Below are positions 12,607 to 23,588 of a DNA stretch of 64,000 bases, one piece after another. Source of the stretch: Macrocystis pyrifera (lineage: Eukaryota; Sar; Phaeophyceae; Laminariales; Laminariaceae); assembly GCA_031763025.1 (NCBI GenBank), contig JASSKH010000010.1:620001-684000 (forward strand), read 5' to 3'. The notes beneath the pieces are model-generated. The model was not told the origin of the DNA and did no database searches. It was given only the letters and a program-made list of their open reading frames with translations. The position numbers and the translations under genes were made by a program. Position 1 is the stretch's first letter; each line of letters opens with the position of its first letter.

Positions 12607-12871
12607 GTGAGTTCCTTCGGCCTCAAAGGTCGTTCTCAGCATCGTCGAAGCGATCTTCCATCGCCGTCCTGGATGCGCCGCACAGGGTAAGGGCAGAGCG
12701 AGGGCAGAGAGAGGGACCGAGGCCTTAGGCGCGGTGTGATGCTATCGGCAATATTGGTACTCTATCTACAAGACGCCGTCGATACCGTCTGCTGCGCTCG
12801 AGCACATAACATTTTTCATTTTTGTTTTGGCTCGTCGTCGTTTGGGCCATCGACCCTCCTCGTTTTTTATT

Positions 12872-12901
12872 GACCGACCGACCGACCGACCGACCGACCG
12901 A
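12872..12901. repeat. (GACC)n microsatellite
   Basis: Seven tandem GACC units. Confidence 0.9.
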
Positions 12902-13183
12902 CATTTTCGACAAAAAAAACGATAAACCGACAGAGCCATTTCCGTTTTCGGTCGACAACACTGCACTTCGGTCAAAACACAAAAAAAAATGCTCATGTCT
13001 CCGAAAATATTTTTTAACAGGTTATGCTACCTCTGCAATGTTATTTCTGGTAATGTAAGCACATTTCATGACTCCCTGCCAAAAATGTCACTACTTCAAG
13101 ACCAACCCTCCTCGGGCTAGCTCCCCAAATACAGTATGCTTTAGGAATGCCCACATATATGACAAGCTAAGTTTTTGCATCTC

Positions 13184-13496
13184 TGGCAGATGATCGCTCC
13201 CACGCACTCTTCATCACGAAAAACGCCTCATGGCCAAGAAAACGTAAAAGACTTGGGCGTTCCTGTCTGCGAGGCGGTCTTGGGTGATGGCGAGTGCGTG
13301 GGAGCGATCGCGTACTCGAGGCAAAAATAAACCCTGCCATAGTTGCCTTACCGTGTATACAAAGAGAGCGCGAGTCCTGGGCATTGTAATGCAGTAATGC
13401 CGTTATCGGTTCGTAGTGAGTCTCCTGCGAATGTGCTTTTCCTGTCTGTGAGGCGGTTTTCGTGATGAATTGAGCGTGGGATCGATTATCCGCCAG
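13184..13496. mobile_element. foldback element with internal direct copy
   Basis: Sequence at 13184-13231 (CTGGCAGATGATCGC...) is an imperfect inverted copy of 13448-13495 (...GGGATCGATTATCCGCCAG). A third, direct copy of the right arm lies at 13268-13318. Arms are about 48 bp with some 80 percent match by eye. This is foldback or MITE-like architecture. I could not fix the ends or a target duplication. Confidence 0.5.
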
Positions 13497-14044
13497 ATAA
13501 AAAAAGAGGTAGTCTGCCGTATAGGTTCTCTTAAAGTGTCTCTAGGGACCTAGTCCGAGACTTAGTATTGGAATGATGGGTGTAGTTTTCGGTAGGGGAT
13601 AATGAATTGTCGGTATTATACCAGAAATAGTATTGCAGCTGAAAAGAAAAGCATTACACTTTTCCCAGCACTTTTTGTTTTTTGACCGAAGGGGCCCCTC
13701 AATGTGCGTCATTCCGGAGGTTTTTGTATGGGGTAATCGTCGCATGTACGCCCGGCGTCGCTGAGTCCGCCCTGCTTCCTGGACACCTCCTGCAACTACA
13801 AGGCCCACAAGTATCGAATGCTCTGTTGTCGTACAATTGCTGACTTTCCTGAGTTTTCTGTTTTGTTTTCCTCGAAAGAAGAATGCTGCGTATGCGTTCC
13901 TGATTTAATGCTCTCTGCTAATTTCCCTGAGTTGGGAAAAAGTTCCCGCTTTTCCTGCTTTTCTTGACGCCAAAAAAAGGAAGGGCAGGGGGAAAAAAAC
14001 TGTTCGATGCGAAAGGCCCTAAGGCAGGCTCCGGATGGCATTAC

Positions 14045-15118
14045 TTACTCGGCCATAGGTTGTGAGCACTCGACAAACGATATACGGTACACGCTGGTAC
14101 GCCCTGGCACGTTTCTCCAACCCAAACCATGAAGTGGCGCCCCTCCGAGCGGGCAAGCCTGGCGAAGGCTCTCCCCAGTTCTGTCCCAGGTGCGCACGAT
14201 GCACGAAGCGAATTCGCGTTCGGACAGCGTAGGGTGAAGGATGGAGGGATGCGCGGTGCGAGCAGTGTAGATGTGTACTATACGGCGTTGCTCACTACTA
14301 CGGAATCGTTGTTCACTCTTCAATGATGGCGCACCAGATACCCGATAACGAAACGGCCGCGCAACTGGAAAACTCGTCGGCACCGCTAAACGTGAGAACC
14401 TCATCGCTAATCTTCTACTCCACATAAACCTGCTCCCGAATGCTCTCCGCCCCTCTGCTGCACTCCCATTGGCCGACGGTAGAGAGACAGCAAAAACCGA
14501 AGCTGATGCCTCAGCACCGCTAGCTTCGACCCGCGGCTCGGGCGAGGTCAACCCCACGGGCCCCATCGCCACCTCTGGCGTCGCGGCCGCCGCCCCACCT
14601 TGTTCGCCGTCCTTCTCTGGCTCCGGTCCCATACCGGTACCCCACGTGTTCCTGCCCTCGGTACCGGCTGCATCGGCAGCCTTTGGCGAGGTCAACCCCA
14701 CGGGCCCCATCGCCACCTCTGGCGTCGCGGCCGCCGCCCCACCTTGTTCGCCGTCCGGCTCTGGCTCCGGTCCCATACCGGTACCCCCCGTGTTCCTGCC
14801 CTCGGTACCGGCTGCATCGGCAGCCTTTGGCGAGGCCAACCCCACGGGCCCCATCGCCGCCTCTGGCGTCGTGGCCGCTGCCCCACCTTGCTCGTCGTCT
14901 GGCTCTGGCTCTGGTCGCGTACCGGTACCCTCCTGGTCCTTCTCCGTGCTAGTTATTGATTCAGCAACCGGGACCGAAGGTGCTGCATCGAGGCCGACGG
15001 CATCGACACCACCCGTCGTGCAAAGCGTGGTGCTGTCCAACAGAAAGCGGCGGTCGAAATGGTGAGGGAACATGTGAAACGTCGTCACATGGTGGTTGTC
15101 TTGCACAAGAGGAGACAT
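14045..15118 (-). CDS. hypothetical acidic repeat protein, 357 codons
   Basis: Longest ATG-started frame outside low-complexity DNA. The first 45 or so residues are His/Thr-rich. Residues about 49-192 are three 48-residue repeats rich in Gly, Glu, Pro and Ala (core GPEPEPDGEQGGAAAATPE), encoded by 144-bp tandem units. The last 165 residues are Arg/Ser-rich and non-repetitive. A 144-bp period is a multiple of three, as expected for coding DNA, and the frame stays open 500 bases beyond the repeats. The plus strand across the repeats is also open (14469-15065, Pro/Ser/Ala-rich) and third-base differences do not decide between strands. No domain, membrane span or signal peptide seen. Confidence 0.38.
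   Translation of the reverse strand: MSPLVQDNHHVTTFHMFPHHFDRRFLLDSTTLCTTGGVDAVGLDAAPSVPVAESITSTEKDQEGTGTRPEPEPDDEQGGAAATTPEAAMGPVGLASPKAADAAGTEGRNTGGTGMGPEPEPDGEQGGAAAATPEVAMGPVGLTSPKAADAAGTEGRNTWGTGMGPEPEKDGEQGGAAAATPEVAMGPVGLTSPEPRVEASGAEASASVFAVSLPSANGSAAEGRRAFGSRFMWSRRLAMRFSRLAVPTSFPVARPFRYRVSGAPSLKSEQRFRSSEQRRIVHIYTARTAHPSILHPTLSEREFASCIVRTWDRTGESLRQACPLGGAPLHGLGWRNVPGRTSVYRISFVECSQPMAE
14541..14972. repeat. three 144-bp tandem units
   Basis: GGCGAGG starts at 14541, 14685 and 14829. Units 1 and 2 differ at a few bases, while unit 3 is more diverged. Open on both strands. Confidence 0.9.
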
Positions 15119-15890
15119 CGGCGTGTAATGCGCACGAGGAGACACACGTGTGCGGCTGGTCGGTCGAGCTTCTTAAGGCAGACATGTAGTGCATCTGTGC
15201 CGCAGTAGCACCGTACTTGCAGTACGTATCATAGCGTCTTGGCATGCCACGGAGCCTAAGCGCGGGTGGCCGTTCGGAATTTTGGACGACGTACTGCGTT
15301 CGGCGTTTTTTTTTAACGATTTTCCAATTTAAAATATGGTTGAAAATACAAGATTTTGTGTCCCCCCATTTTGAACCATTTCTCAAAGACCATTTTGCAG
15401 CATTGCTTTCAGTTATTTTCCTCTGAGAAAATCTAACGTATATAATTTTGTTATTTCTCAACCTCTTTGTTTAATTCAACAAATTGTTGAAAACAAAAAA
15501 TCTGATTTTATTATCGTTAAAAAAAAAGGCTAAAAATATGGTCGCTGTAGATGGTTAGAAAAATAATTCCTGGTTGAGGGATTGGGAACTCGGTACGCAC
15601 AAAATCGCAGTGGGTGTGCATGCGCGACAGAAAATTATACGGCGCTCTTGATGATCCACTACACGAAGTCAAAATATTTATTTCACGAGAACCGGGAGTA
15701 GGTACGACGTTGTTCAGGGTGCGCAGGTTTGTGCTACAGTTTGTGATTATGTGCGTGCGAGTAGATAACTTAGAGTAGGTAATGTAGTCCGAAAATGTGT
15801 CCAGATACAGCGCCGAAATCACCTCAAGAACACAATTAACGAAAATATAATAAAAGTCCGTGACGACGGTCGGTCCCCCCCAGCCCAGGA
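15119..15890. other. AT-rich spacer
   Basis: Notably AT-rich from 15300 to 15560, with no coding texture. Confidence 0.4.
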
Positions 15891-15899
15891 TAAATATGA

Positions 15900-16361
15900 A
15901 TGCGGTCCCCTAATGCACGGGTCTCTCTAGCCCATATCCCCCCAAACCGGTCCCCTACCAAAGCTACCAGGTATCTCCTGATGCATGTGATATACTCTGG
16001 ACTGCGGACCCTCGCAGCAAGAACGGAACAAATAAAACGGCTTCGAAGAGGCATGGGTGGAGTTTCCTGGGCAGGCCAACTTATCAACGCTCAAGGCCAG
16101 GAGCGCGAGCAAAAACCTCGACGCCCCACAATCCATTTCCGAGACCCAGACAAGGGGGGTATCCTCAAACCAAGTAAACGAAAACTTTGGAAAAACTATT
16201 TTCGTGAATTCGTCCAGAAATTCCACCCCACGGGCTCGTTTTTCATCAGACTACGATATGACCTTTGTAGGAAGGAGTGTGGCGTAGTTTCGTCTTTTTA
16301 TCGTGCGCCACACGTGCCCCGCCAACGCCGGCCTACCTCGTGTACGGACCCACCCCCGTAA
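15900..16361 (+). CDS. open frame overlapping a dispersed repeat
   Basis: A 153-codon frame, Lys/Arg-rich in its second half (KPSKRKLWKNYFREFVQKFH). Bases 16105-16260 match 52955-53130 with many differences (shared words GAGACCCAGACAAGGGGG and CGTCCAGAAAT), so at least half is a repeat. The 52.95 kb copy has a G-run insertion and keeps a similar peptide only in part. It could be a decayed transposon frame. Product unknown. Confidence 0.22.
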   Translation: MRSPNARVSLAHIPPNRSPTKATRYLLMHVIYSGLRTLAARTEQIKRLRRGMGGVSWAGQLINAQGQEREQKPRRPTIHFRDPDKGGILKPSKRKLWKNYFREFVQKFHPTGSFFIRLRYDLCRKECGVVSSFYRAPHVPRQRRPTSCTDPPP

Positions 16362-16489
16362 GAGCCAACGGCGCGATGCCCTCGGGAGGGCACCCCTGGG
16401 GTCGGTCATTGCCATGGCTAGCGGCACGACACAGAGCTGTCCCTCGGCGATGACGGTGCTGGAAGTATAAATCTGTTCAGCAGGCTCCT

Positions 16490-16690
16490 CGTGGTCCGTC
16501 TGGCGCTGACATTATCGACGAGAGGGGAGGGGTGGGTTTGCGGGGGGGGTGCAACGCTAGTTGAGCTGGTCCAACAGTCCAGAAGGGGACTGTCTTTTGA
16601 AGGCGAGGCCCGGGTTGGTCTGAATGGCAAAGGCATGGCTTCGGCATCCCACTTGTTGTGTGGTTAAAGTGGGCGGCTTGGGAGCAACCT
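16490..16690 (+). repeat. dispersed repeat family, copy 1
   Basis: Shares order and wording with 19240-19420: CGACGAG, then GGTGGGTTTG, a G run with GTGCAA, then CAAAGGCATGG(C/T)TTCGGC. The third part, near CAGAAAGAGAC, also recurs inverted at 2830-2920. Short peptides such as RRGLSFEGEA and QYRKRPSVEGEGE suggest a decayed coding ancestor. Confidence 0.5.
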
Positions 16691-16899
16691 TACCGGTGAC
16701 ATATTTCGTTTTCCGCCACTGGGTTGCGACAAGTCTACAAGCTCTGTCGATTACTCGTAGGTCGCGCAAATTGAAGCATCGGTCACCGTTTTTTTTTCTG
16801 ATCGCTGCTCCAACCTTACAGATATATCTCGAAAGCTACCCGGCTGACCAGCAAACCACCGTCGGGTGAGAAAGCAGACACACTGTGCGTTAGCCATTC

Positions 16900-18350
16900 C
16901 AAACAACTACCGATGTATCAAAATGTGTGAAAAGCAGATCAAACGGGTCATATGGCCTGGGTTTTTTCTACTGTACTTGTACAAGAGCAACAATCCCTGT
17001 AAATAGCAACTATTTCCAGTACAACAAATACGCTAAACTTGACGAGAAAACGCGCATCGTTTGTTTTGGTCCGTGGTATTCATGGAGTGGGTACGTCTCA
17101 CACATGTCACGGAAAAAGTCCCGAAATAGTATCCTGATACCATCTCGCATACCATACACAAACGCTATTAATAGAGCTCTTTTGGCTTCAGCAGTCACCT
17201 GCAGAAGATATTTTCCTATACTCAGGATCGATATTATCCAAGATCGTTTTTGCTGATTTTGACGTTTGTCCTCGAAACACAAAACTTGAACATCAGGAAA
17301 AACCGTAAATATTTCTCAAGACCGACGTATAATGGGAAACATTTGGAGGGTTCTCACAACCGTTTTTTTTCCCGAAAAACCGCGATTTACTCGGCGGGAA
17401 GGTCAAAAACACCGGTAGACTTCTCAGGATGCCCCCCTTAGTTTTCCGACAGCTGTCTTGAACGGTTTAACGCTTCTCCAGAGTCGTAGTTTGACCGTTC
17501 GTCCGTATTGCCAGTTCTGAGGACATCATGATTTTTACCAGCAAGCTTCAAAGATCCATTATTTCTGGCCCCAGTTCTGACAAACGATATTATTTTTTGA
17601 CCTTCCAGGGAAACCGATTGGCAACTCCAAAAACCAAACTAGGGCTCCGGAGAAACGGAAAACTATTCCAGAAAGCTCTCAGGAAACTCCGGGGAGCATT
17701 TTGAGAAGTGTACCGGTGTTCTTGACTGTCGCGCCGAGTAAAACGCGGATATTCGGCCTAAAAACTCAGTTCCTGGAGCCCTGAAATAATTCCCCCATCA
17801 TAGTTGGTCTAGATCGGGAAATGTGACAGAGAGGGCAACAAGACAGGAACGCTTCGCATTCCTCCATTTATCAAGAAAACAAATCAGAAAAGCACGAAAA
17901 ACAACAAGACAGGAAAAAACACGGGGAAATCAGGAATTTAAAGACTAAAAACTTCGTTCGATAATACCGGCCCATACTGGTGTGTCCCAGCCAAATGCCG
18001 GCAGGTGTACGCATCTCTAAACTCCTTCCCAACGTAAATAGCACGCCGTTACAGTCAAACCAGGGTTCGGGGTGTGATATACGCACCAGGAAATAGCTTG
18101 GACAAATTGCGACGTAGATACCTGGAGCTCTCTCAAAGCGTCGGAAGTTACGCACATTAATCGTGCACCGTTTCTTCGCTCTGTCTCCTCGCCCATGGTT
18201 TTCTACTTTCTCTTCCGATATGGTACAGTAGTGTGCTGTTGAAAAGTGCTCGGTGTATCATGTTAACCACTGCTAGATGAGGGAGTTAAGTGGAATATAT
18301 TGGTGGAAGCCAACCAGAAATGACCTTCCCTGAGTCATCGAACACCAAGC
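16900..18350. other. spacer, no gene seen
   Basis: Balanced to AT-rich sequence with a CTATTAATAG scar at 17165. Frames of up to 109 codons occur but show no splice sites, domains or coding texture that I trust. Confidence 0.4.
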
Positions 18351-18581
18351 TCGACGGCCTTGCAGCTAAGCCTCGGCACGAACGTCAGGTGCTTGTTTCG
18401 GGTGCTGATCCTCGCGGTGACCGCCAGAAACCAATGCGGGGCTGATCATACTGCCGTTTGTTTTTCTCTCATGCCCTTTCATTATCTTCGCGCCCTTGTC
18501 TTCGCTCTCCCTCGTAGCCGTTACTCAGGTCCGAGGCAACATAGCAGGCTTTCCTCCCCCCTCCCCATTACGGTTCGTGCC

Positions 18582-19085
18582 TTACTTTTTATCGCTACAA
18601 TTCTTCGCTCGTTCGCATGGTTGTGAGTGCATCCGAATGTTGTCGTTAAAAATTCGCTCACCATCCGGCATGATTCTGCCTTCTCTGCTCTCGACCCAGC
18701 GGCGAGCGACGCCATCAATTGGCATAAACCCCTCGTGGACACTGACCTGTCCAGCCCCGTCGCTCCACATCGCAGCCCTGACCTCAACGCCGAGTCCCGT
18801 CGATGTGGTACCATCCGACCTCAAATTCCATGAGGTTTATGAACCACTCTGGCTCGTCGAACAAGGCCAAGAGCACTTCTCGCAAAAAAGCATAGGTCTC
18901 CAGAGGGTGGCCACCTCGGGATCGACGCACAGGCGCTCGCACGTATCCATGTTGGCTTCCTGGCAGGTTGTCATCGTTCCCGGGCAGGCACTGTTGACAA
19001 CGTTCTCTGGCGGACACTGTCGATCACGGTATAAAAGGCGGCGAGGGTAGGTCGCATGACGGAGACTTGATATCCAGCGCATCAT
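18582..19085 (-). pseudogene. possible broken coding region on minus strand
   Basis: Protein-like stretches succeed one another in different minus-strand frames: a Cys-rich piece (CQEANMDTCERLCVDPEVA) at about 18900-19000, then ETYAFLREVLLALFDEPEWF near 18845-18910, then a piece starting at 18824 and leading to WSDGAGQ before a GTCAGT donor-like site near 18740. Switching frames within 300 bases suggests frameshifts in a decayed gene or very short exons. Chance cannot be excluded and no family is recognised. Confidence 0.22.
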
Positions 19086-19150
19086 CCAGTTGTTCGCTTT
19101 TGGTACTACCTAGCACAGCGCGGACGCGGGAGGATAAACGCAAGACGAAT

Positions 19151-19176
19151 TGCAGTACAGTACAGTACAGTACAGT
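19151..19176. repeat. (CAGTA)n
   Basis: About five CAGTA units. Confidence 0.9.
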
Positions 19177-19239
19177 AGTTTCCCTTTTCCCGGAAGGTGC
19201 CAGGGCTAGCACTGTCTCAGATAGATTCGTCGTCGTATT

Positions 19240-19420
19240 AATAACACGATTATCGACGAGGAGGCGGTGGGTTTGTAGAGAGGGGGTGCAAGGCTTAGCG
19301 GGCGTCGTTGTGCTGGTGGAACAATACAGAAAGAGACCGTCTGTTGAGGGTGAGGGTGAGACCCAAATCGACTTTTTTCTGTATGCTGCAAAGGCATGGT
19401 TTCGGCCCTCTATTTTGTGA
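19240..19420 (+). repeat. dispersed repeat family, copy 2
   Basis: Partner of 16490-16690 and partial inverted partner of 2830-2920, sharing CAGAAAGAGAC and CAAAGGCATGG(C/T)TTCGGC. A TATTAATA lies just upstream at 19236. Confidence 0.5.
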
Positions 19421-19583
19421 TAACATCATGCTCCAAGTATATAAATATGTATGTATTGTTGCGCCAGCCTCAGCCTGCTGGTATGTTCGTTGGTTGACGC
19501 ACAAATCTAGACTAGTTGTCGCAACGAAACTTGCGGCAGATACTCGAACGTTCTTCACACGACTACTGTAAGCCGGCGCTTGT

Positions 19584-20012
19584 TTACATCTGTGTAAATG
19601 CCGCTCGGCTAGCTTTAAAGCCGACAACCTGATCGAAAGCACCCGTGACCAACTCCCTCAAGTCACCAACCCCAAAATCTCCTCCGAGCGCGTGAGCTGT
19701 GTCAGAGCCAGCCATGCTCACCACATGAACTGTTTCCGAAGCTCCCTTGCTGCCACTCGGCTCGCACAAGGCTTTCGACTTCCCGGCACCGAGCATCACA
19801 GGACCCTCAGCCGCGGACATGCGCGCCTCGAACTCGCGAAGTCCGGCGCGCGCGGTACTTGAGGCAGCCTCGGCCTCTACCACGACCGCCTTGCGCTCAG
19901 AAGGCTTAGCGCACGCGGCCGCTGCACCCCCCGCAAGAACAGCGTAGCCGTCCCCCATCACCAGCTCGAAATCCGGCATGCCATGGGCTAGCCCCTTCGG
20001 CGACCTGATCGC
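19584..20012 (-). CDS. Ala/Gly-rich terminal exon, unknown protein
   Basis: Minus-strand frame with consistent coding texture: GC-rich third bases, many Ala, Gly, Val and Glu, and no long low-complexity run. It opens after an ACACAG acceptor-like site at 20013 and ends at a TAA at 19584. An ATG at 19977-19979 would allow a 131-residue protein beginning MPDFELVMGDGYAVLAGG. The middle (ERKAVVVEAEAASSTARAGL) and the end (GDLRELVTGAFDQVVGF) look helical. No known domain. Either a small gene or the last exon of a larger one. Confidence 0.45.
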   Translation of the reverse strand, partial: AIRSPKGLAHGMPDFELVMGDGYAVLAGGAAAACAKPSERKAVVVEAEAASSTARAGLREFEARMSAAEGPVMLGAGKSKALCEPSGSKGASETVHVVSMAGSDTAHALGGDFGVGDLRELVTGAFDQVVGFKASRAAFTQM

Positions 20013-20509
20013 CTGTGTCGGCTACGCCGGCGTGCAGTGAAGGAGAACGAAACGTGTTCGGGGGCTGTATGTTGGGGGCGTTTCAGGATACATACTGGTG
20101 CATAGGAGGCTTCAAGCACGATTTTCAAAGGGTTTGACGTACGATGAATGGGTTTTTAACGTTTAGAATGGGGCGGGGGGAGGGGGCTGGGGGGGTGTCC
20201 TCTCGTCTCGCGGCCTTTTGTATTAATAGTAGAGGCTGCTTCCGAAGAGAATGTGCGGTACGGACAGCTTTTTATACAGAATAACCGACCGATAAACCTC
20301 CTTCCTGCTCACCTATCTCGTATATACGTAGCTTTCTGTCGAAAGTTCGGTCAAACAGCGGGGTTACACTTGTGAATACTTACGGACGTTATACTTGTTG
20401 CCAAACGGCGCTTTACAAAACAAAATGAAGTACATACAGCATGGCGGTCTCCGTCTCGAAAAGGATGCGTGGTCGATGGCCAAACGACTGCGGAAAGTAA
20501 CAAATGAGT

Positions 20510-20526
20510 TCGCCCCCCCCCCCCCA
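20510..20526. repeat. C run after ATGAGTTCG
   Basis: C homopolymer next to ATGAGTTCG, an inverted end of the G-tract element family (compare 40121-40135 and 52575-52604). Confidence 0.4.
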
Positions 20527-20761
20527 ATAAACTCCTGTATCCTGCTGTGCTCAGTGTCTCATTCTTTGGCCAGTGAGTGTATATGTCGGTGTTGGGTCTG
20601 TCGTTGAGTCTACTGCTGTAGGTTTGGAATGTTGGAAGTTGGAAGGTCTTTGCTCGCGCCTACGTTTTGAAACGATGGGCTCGAAATGATACCTACCTGC
20701 ATCAATCGGTCAGTCGCATTTGACGCAGTTCGATCTTCAGTCCGGTGGTGACCCAGCCTAG

Positions 20762-21019
20762 GACGACGGCCCAAATCCAAACAACAGGAGCAGCCACGAC
20801 TACGACTCCGACACGGGCACTGGGCAAGATGCTTCGCTCGAGCGCGGTGAAGATACGGTGTCCGTGCCCCGCTTGAACGGCCTGTACTCATGGGTGACCG
20901 ATGAGCGCAATTCGATTTTGACTACTGTTCTGCCATATGGAGGCTCAACCGGCGGAGGCAACTACATCCAAGCAGGACGAGACTTGATGCATTTACGCGC
21001 CAGGCGGTTGTCCGAGTGA
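20762..21019 (+). CDS. terminal exon, unknown protein (85 codons)
   Basis: A CAGCCTAG acceptor precedes 20762, and the frame runs to TGA at 21017-21019. It begins acidic and polar (DDGPNPNN, then SSHDYDSDTGTGQD) and continues through LNGLYSWVTDERNSILTTVL and PYGGSTGGGNYIQ to a basic end (MHLRARRLSE). Texture is strongly protein-like and the alternative frames are not. A GAG/GTATGC donor-like site overlaps the end, so an internal exon is possible. No homolog recognised. Confidence 0.45.
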   Translation, partial: DDGPNPNNRSSHDYDSDTGTGQDASLERGEDTVSVPRLNGLYSWVTDERNSILTTVLPYGGSTGGGNYIQAGRDLMHLRARRLSE

Positions 21020-21338
21020 GGTATGCGAGGGGGGCAGCGCACCCGCCCCTGATGTTTCGCGCCCACGAGTTGTTGCCAACTGTGACTTTCCTCACATGTC
21101 ACGAGTCAGAACTCAAAGTCGTGTTCTTCGTCCAACCCTTCCGGAGTGCCCTTTCGAAAACGACCACAGGACAATAACCCAACTGACAGGATCGCAACAG
21201 GCCCCACCTAGTACCCATATCAGCTCCTCAGCTGGATCCACAGAAGGATCCTCCATAGTCGTCACCAGTCTCGAGGTGTGGGCTGTTTCAAGATCTACCC
21301 TCTTCCTGGGGGGCTAATGGGAATGACTAGCCTGGGGG

Positions 21339-21369
21339 CAATGGGAATGACTCTATGTCATTCCCATTG
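21339..21369. other. perfect 13-bp hairpin
   Basis: CAATGGGAATGAC, a 5-base loop, then GTCATTCCCATTG. An extra copy of AATGGGAATGACT lies just upstream at 21317-21329. Confidence 0.85.
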
Positions 21370-21674
21370 CTGAGGGGCGAGCCAAAACATTTACATGGAG
21401 TTCATTTGACTTCGAAGGCGTTTTTTTTGCGAAAAAACGGAGATCCCCTCCAGGCCCAAGCAACGACCGTCACAACACGCGCACGCCCGGCATTTCGCAC
21501 ACCTGGATCTTACTCCACACACACCCCTGGGCTCCCATGAGCTGGGTACCATTCTACGCGTACCCTTGGGCTCCCATGGACGAATTTTGGTGGTGTTGGG
21601 ATGTCCCAGGACCCAGGACGACCCCTATGATTCGACAACCATCACGCAGGAAGCACACACAAACACCAGTCTAG
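21351..21674 (+). CDS. open block with aromatic-rich repeat, doubtful
   Basis: Stop-free for 107 codons. The second half encodes two PWAPM units around MSWVPFYAYPWAPMDEFWW, reflecting a tandem GGGCTCCCATG(A/G) repeat at about 21530 and 21570. Two other frames are also open over parts of this stretch, so coding status is unclear. Confidence 0.18.
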   Translation, partial: LYVIPIAEGRAKTFTWSSFDFEGVFFAKKRRSPPGPSNDRHNTRTPGISHTWILLHTHPWAPMSWVPFYAYPWAPMDEFWWCWDVPGPRTTPMIRQPSRRKHTQTPV

Positions 21675-21999
21675 GCCTAAGCGGACGAGCCCGTGTTCCA
21701 TGCCGTACACGCAGCTGGAAGGCCCGCAACATGATGCAACAACGTGAGTTGAGTCGTGTAGCTTGTGCGGGCGCTTTCATTTGCTTGATCGGTCGGGTGT
21801 CGTTGCCTCGTACCCTTCGTTTGACTTCGTTCTGGTCGCGTTTGTAGGCAGTACCTTGCGAGTACACGATGGCATTGCGCACGACATACCGCAAGTGTAT
21901 GGTTTGAAATGTGTCGTAGGAGCAGTTCATGTGAAACGCAGTTACCAGCTGTGTTGCAGCCACGGTAGTACGGACGGCAACAACAACCACCGCTACCAT

Positions 22000-22560
22000 G
22001 AGCCAGCAGCAGCAGCACTAGCAGGAGGAGAAAACACTGCGGTTGCTGCTGACGGTGGTAGAAGCTATGTTGGTTGCTCTGGCTGCAGGCTGCGGCTGTT
22101 GATGTTGTACAGAACGAACGTATTGTTTGACAACAGCCATCACCAAGCCATGTACGTCCAGGACGGCAGCGGTAACAGGTACCAGGTACCAGGTACCTGG
22201 TACGTAACAGGTGCTGGTATGTACTGCCTGCATGTACAGGAACAGCAACGCCACAGCGATAGCTGGACTTGCTGCTGTAGTCTACAATGGTAGAAGCTGT
22301 GTGGATTGCTTTCGGCCACTGCTGCTGCTGCCGTTTCTGATGTCTGCGGCTTTCTACTGTTCGTGCTGCTGGACAACAGCAGTCACACCACGTACGTACC
22401 TACTTGAAATAACAACAGCAGCGGTCCGACAACCCAACGCCAACAACTTGAAGTAGCAGTATTACAGCAGCTGCAAGAGCTGGGGTTTCTGCTGCTGTAG
22501 TCTGCAGTAGTAGTGTAGCTGTGTCATTTGCGTTTGCTGCTGCGGCTGATGTTGGTACTA
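22000..22560. repeat. imperfect GCT/CAG-type repeats with TACCWGGTA cluster
   Basis: GCTGCTG and GTAGTAG words recur irregularly. Three overlapping TACCWGGTA motifs start at 22180, 22187 and 22194. Confidence 0.6.
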
Positions 22561-22605
22561 ACTGTAGGCTGAACAGTTTTCCAGTGTACTGTAGTACTGT
22601 TCGTA

Positions 22606-22919
22606 TTGTTGTCTACCGTACGTACACAGGTAGGCAGTGCATGTATGAATAGGTGGGACCTCAATTGCGCCAAGATATCAATAGAAGGTAAAAATATTGC
22701 TGTACCTTTGCACGACGCCTTTTTCTCTCTCCGCCCCTGCTTCTTGCCAAAAACAAAGGTGGTCCGTCCGCCCAGCGGGTCACCGATGGATGGGATCTGC
22801 AACGCCGTACGTTGCGTCCGCCGGGAGATTTCGAATATGGAGTACAGCAGTAGGGCTTCAACAAAAGCGCATTCTTCCCGAGAAACGCAGAGCACCAGAA
22901 AGAATGCCACGACGTCAAG
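22606..22919 (+). CDS. possible exon ending at a GTGAGG donor
   Basis: Open frame of 104 codons ending at a good donor (GTCAAG then GTGAGG). It has an internal ATG (MNRWDLNCAKISIEGKNIA) and a Ser/Thr/Arg-rich end. The minus strand is also open for 165 codons (22524-23021) with equally plausible texture, including a hydrophobic run (VVAFFLVLCV). I cannot tell which strand is real. The next exon-like block (23147) does not join it in frame. Confidence 0.25.
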
Positions 22920-23146
22920 GTGAGGTTGATTGAGGGTTGGGCAGATGGCGCGAAGGGGTGGTTTGTTTGTGGCTGGGTGCATTTTGAGCGGTGTACACCC
23001 AACAGAAGCCGTGCGTATCAAATTAGCTAATTAGGGTAGTAGGGTAGCTCTTGAACTTGTATCCGTCGTACATCGCATGTCCTTCACTCTTCTGGCCGCC
23101 CGTAGCTATGATATGTATTAACAAATTGGCGCAGTGACACCCACAG

Positions 23147-23332
23147 GTTTTCCACCCGCTTCCGTGTGACTTTCTCGTGCTGTTCCTTGCCACCGCCTTA
23201 CGGCGCTGTGCTGTCGACACAACTATCGCCGCGCGCATCGAGCAGGCTCTCGTTCGCGTCGTGGGGCTCAGAGCCTTGGGGGACAACATCGCCGAAAACC
23301 ATCTGGAGTACCTCCAGGGGGAGTGCGACGCG
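23147..23332 (+). CDS. internal exon, phase 0-0, 62 codons
   Basis: Acceptor ACCCACAG and strong donor GCG/GTGAGT enclose exactly 62 codons. The peptide begins FHPLPCDFLVLFLATALRR and continues with helical, heptad-like text: AARIEQALVRVVGLRALGD, then NIAENHLEYLQGECDA. Without the donor the frame stops four codons later. Splice sites, phase and helix texture agree, making this one of the better exon candidates. No domain recognised and no partner exon found. Confidence 0.48.
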
Positions 23333-23588
23333 GTGAGTGGTGCTTAAAACAGTCCATACGCTCTGCCCACGTGACAACCATCCACGTAGGTGCCATGTAT
23401 GTAGTCAAATTTTATCGTTGAACCCATGACCAGCTCCAGGGTACAATGTGCATATATTGGTAGGCAGACCGCGTTTGGCCTCTTGATACAGTTCTGCTCC
23501 TAAGTTGTGGTATGGCGAGAAGCGCGCCAAAGAGTAGGCGTCCGTTGGGCCGAAGGACAGCGAGAAATTGCGCAAGAGTCCTGTCTTG

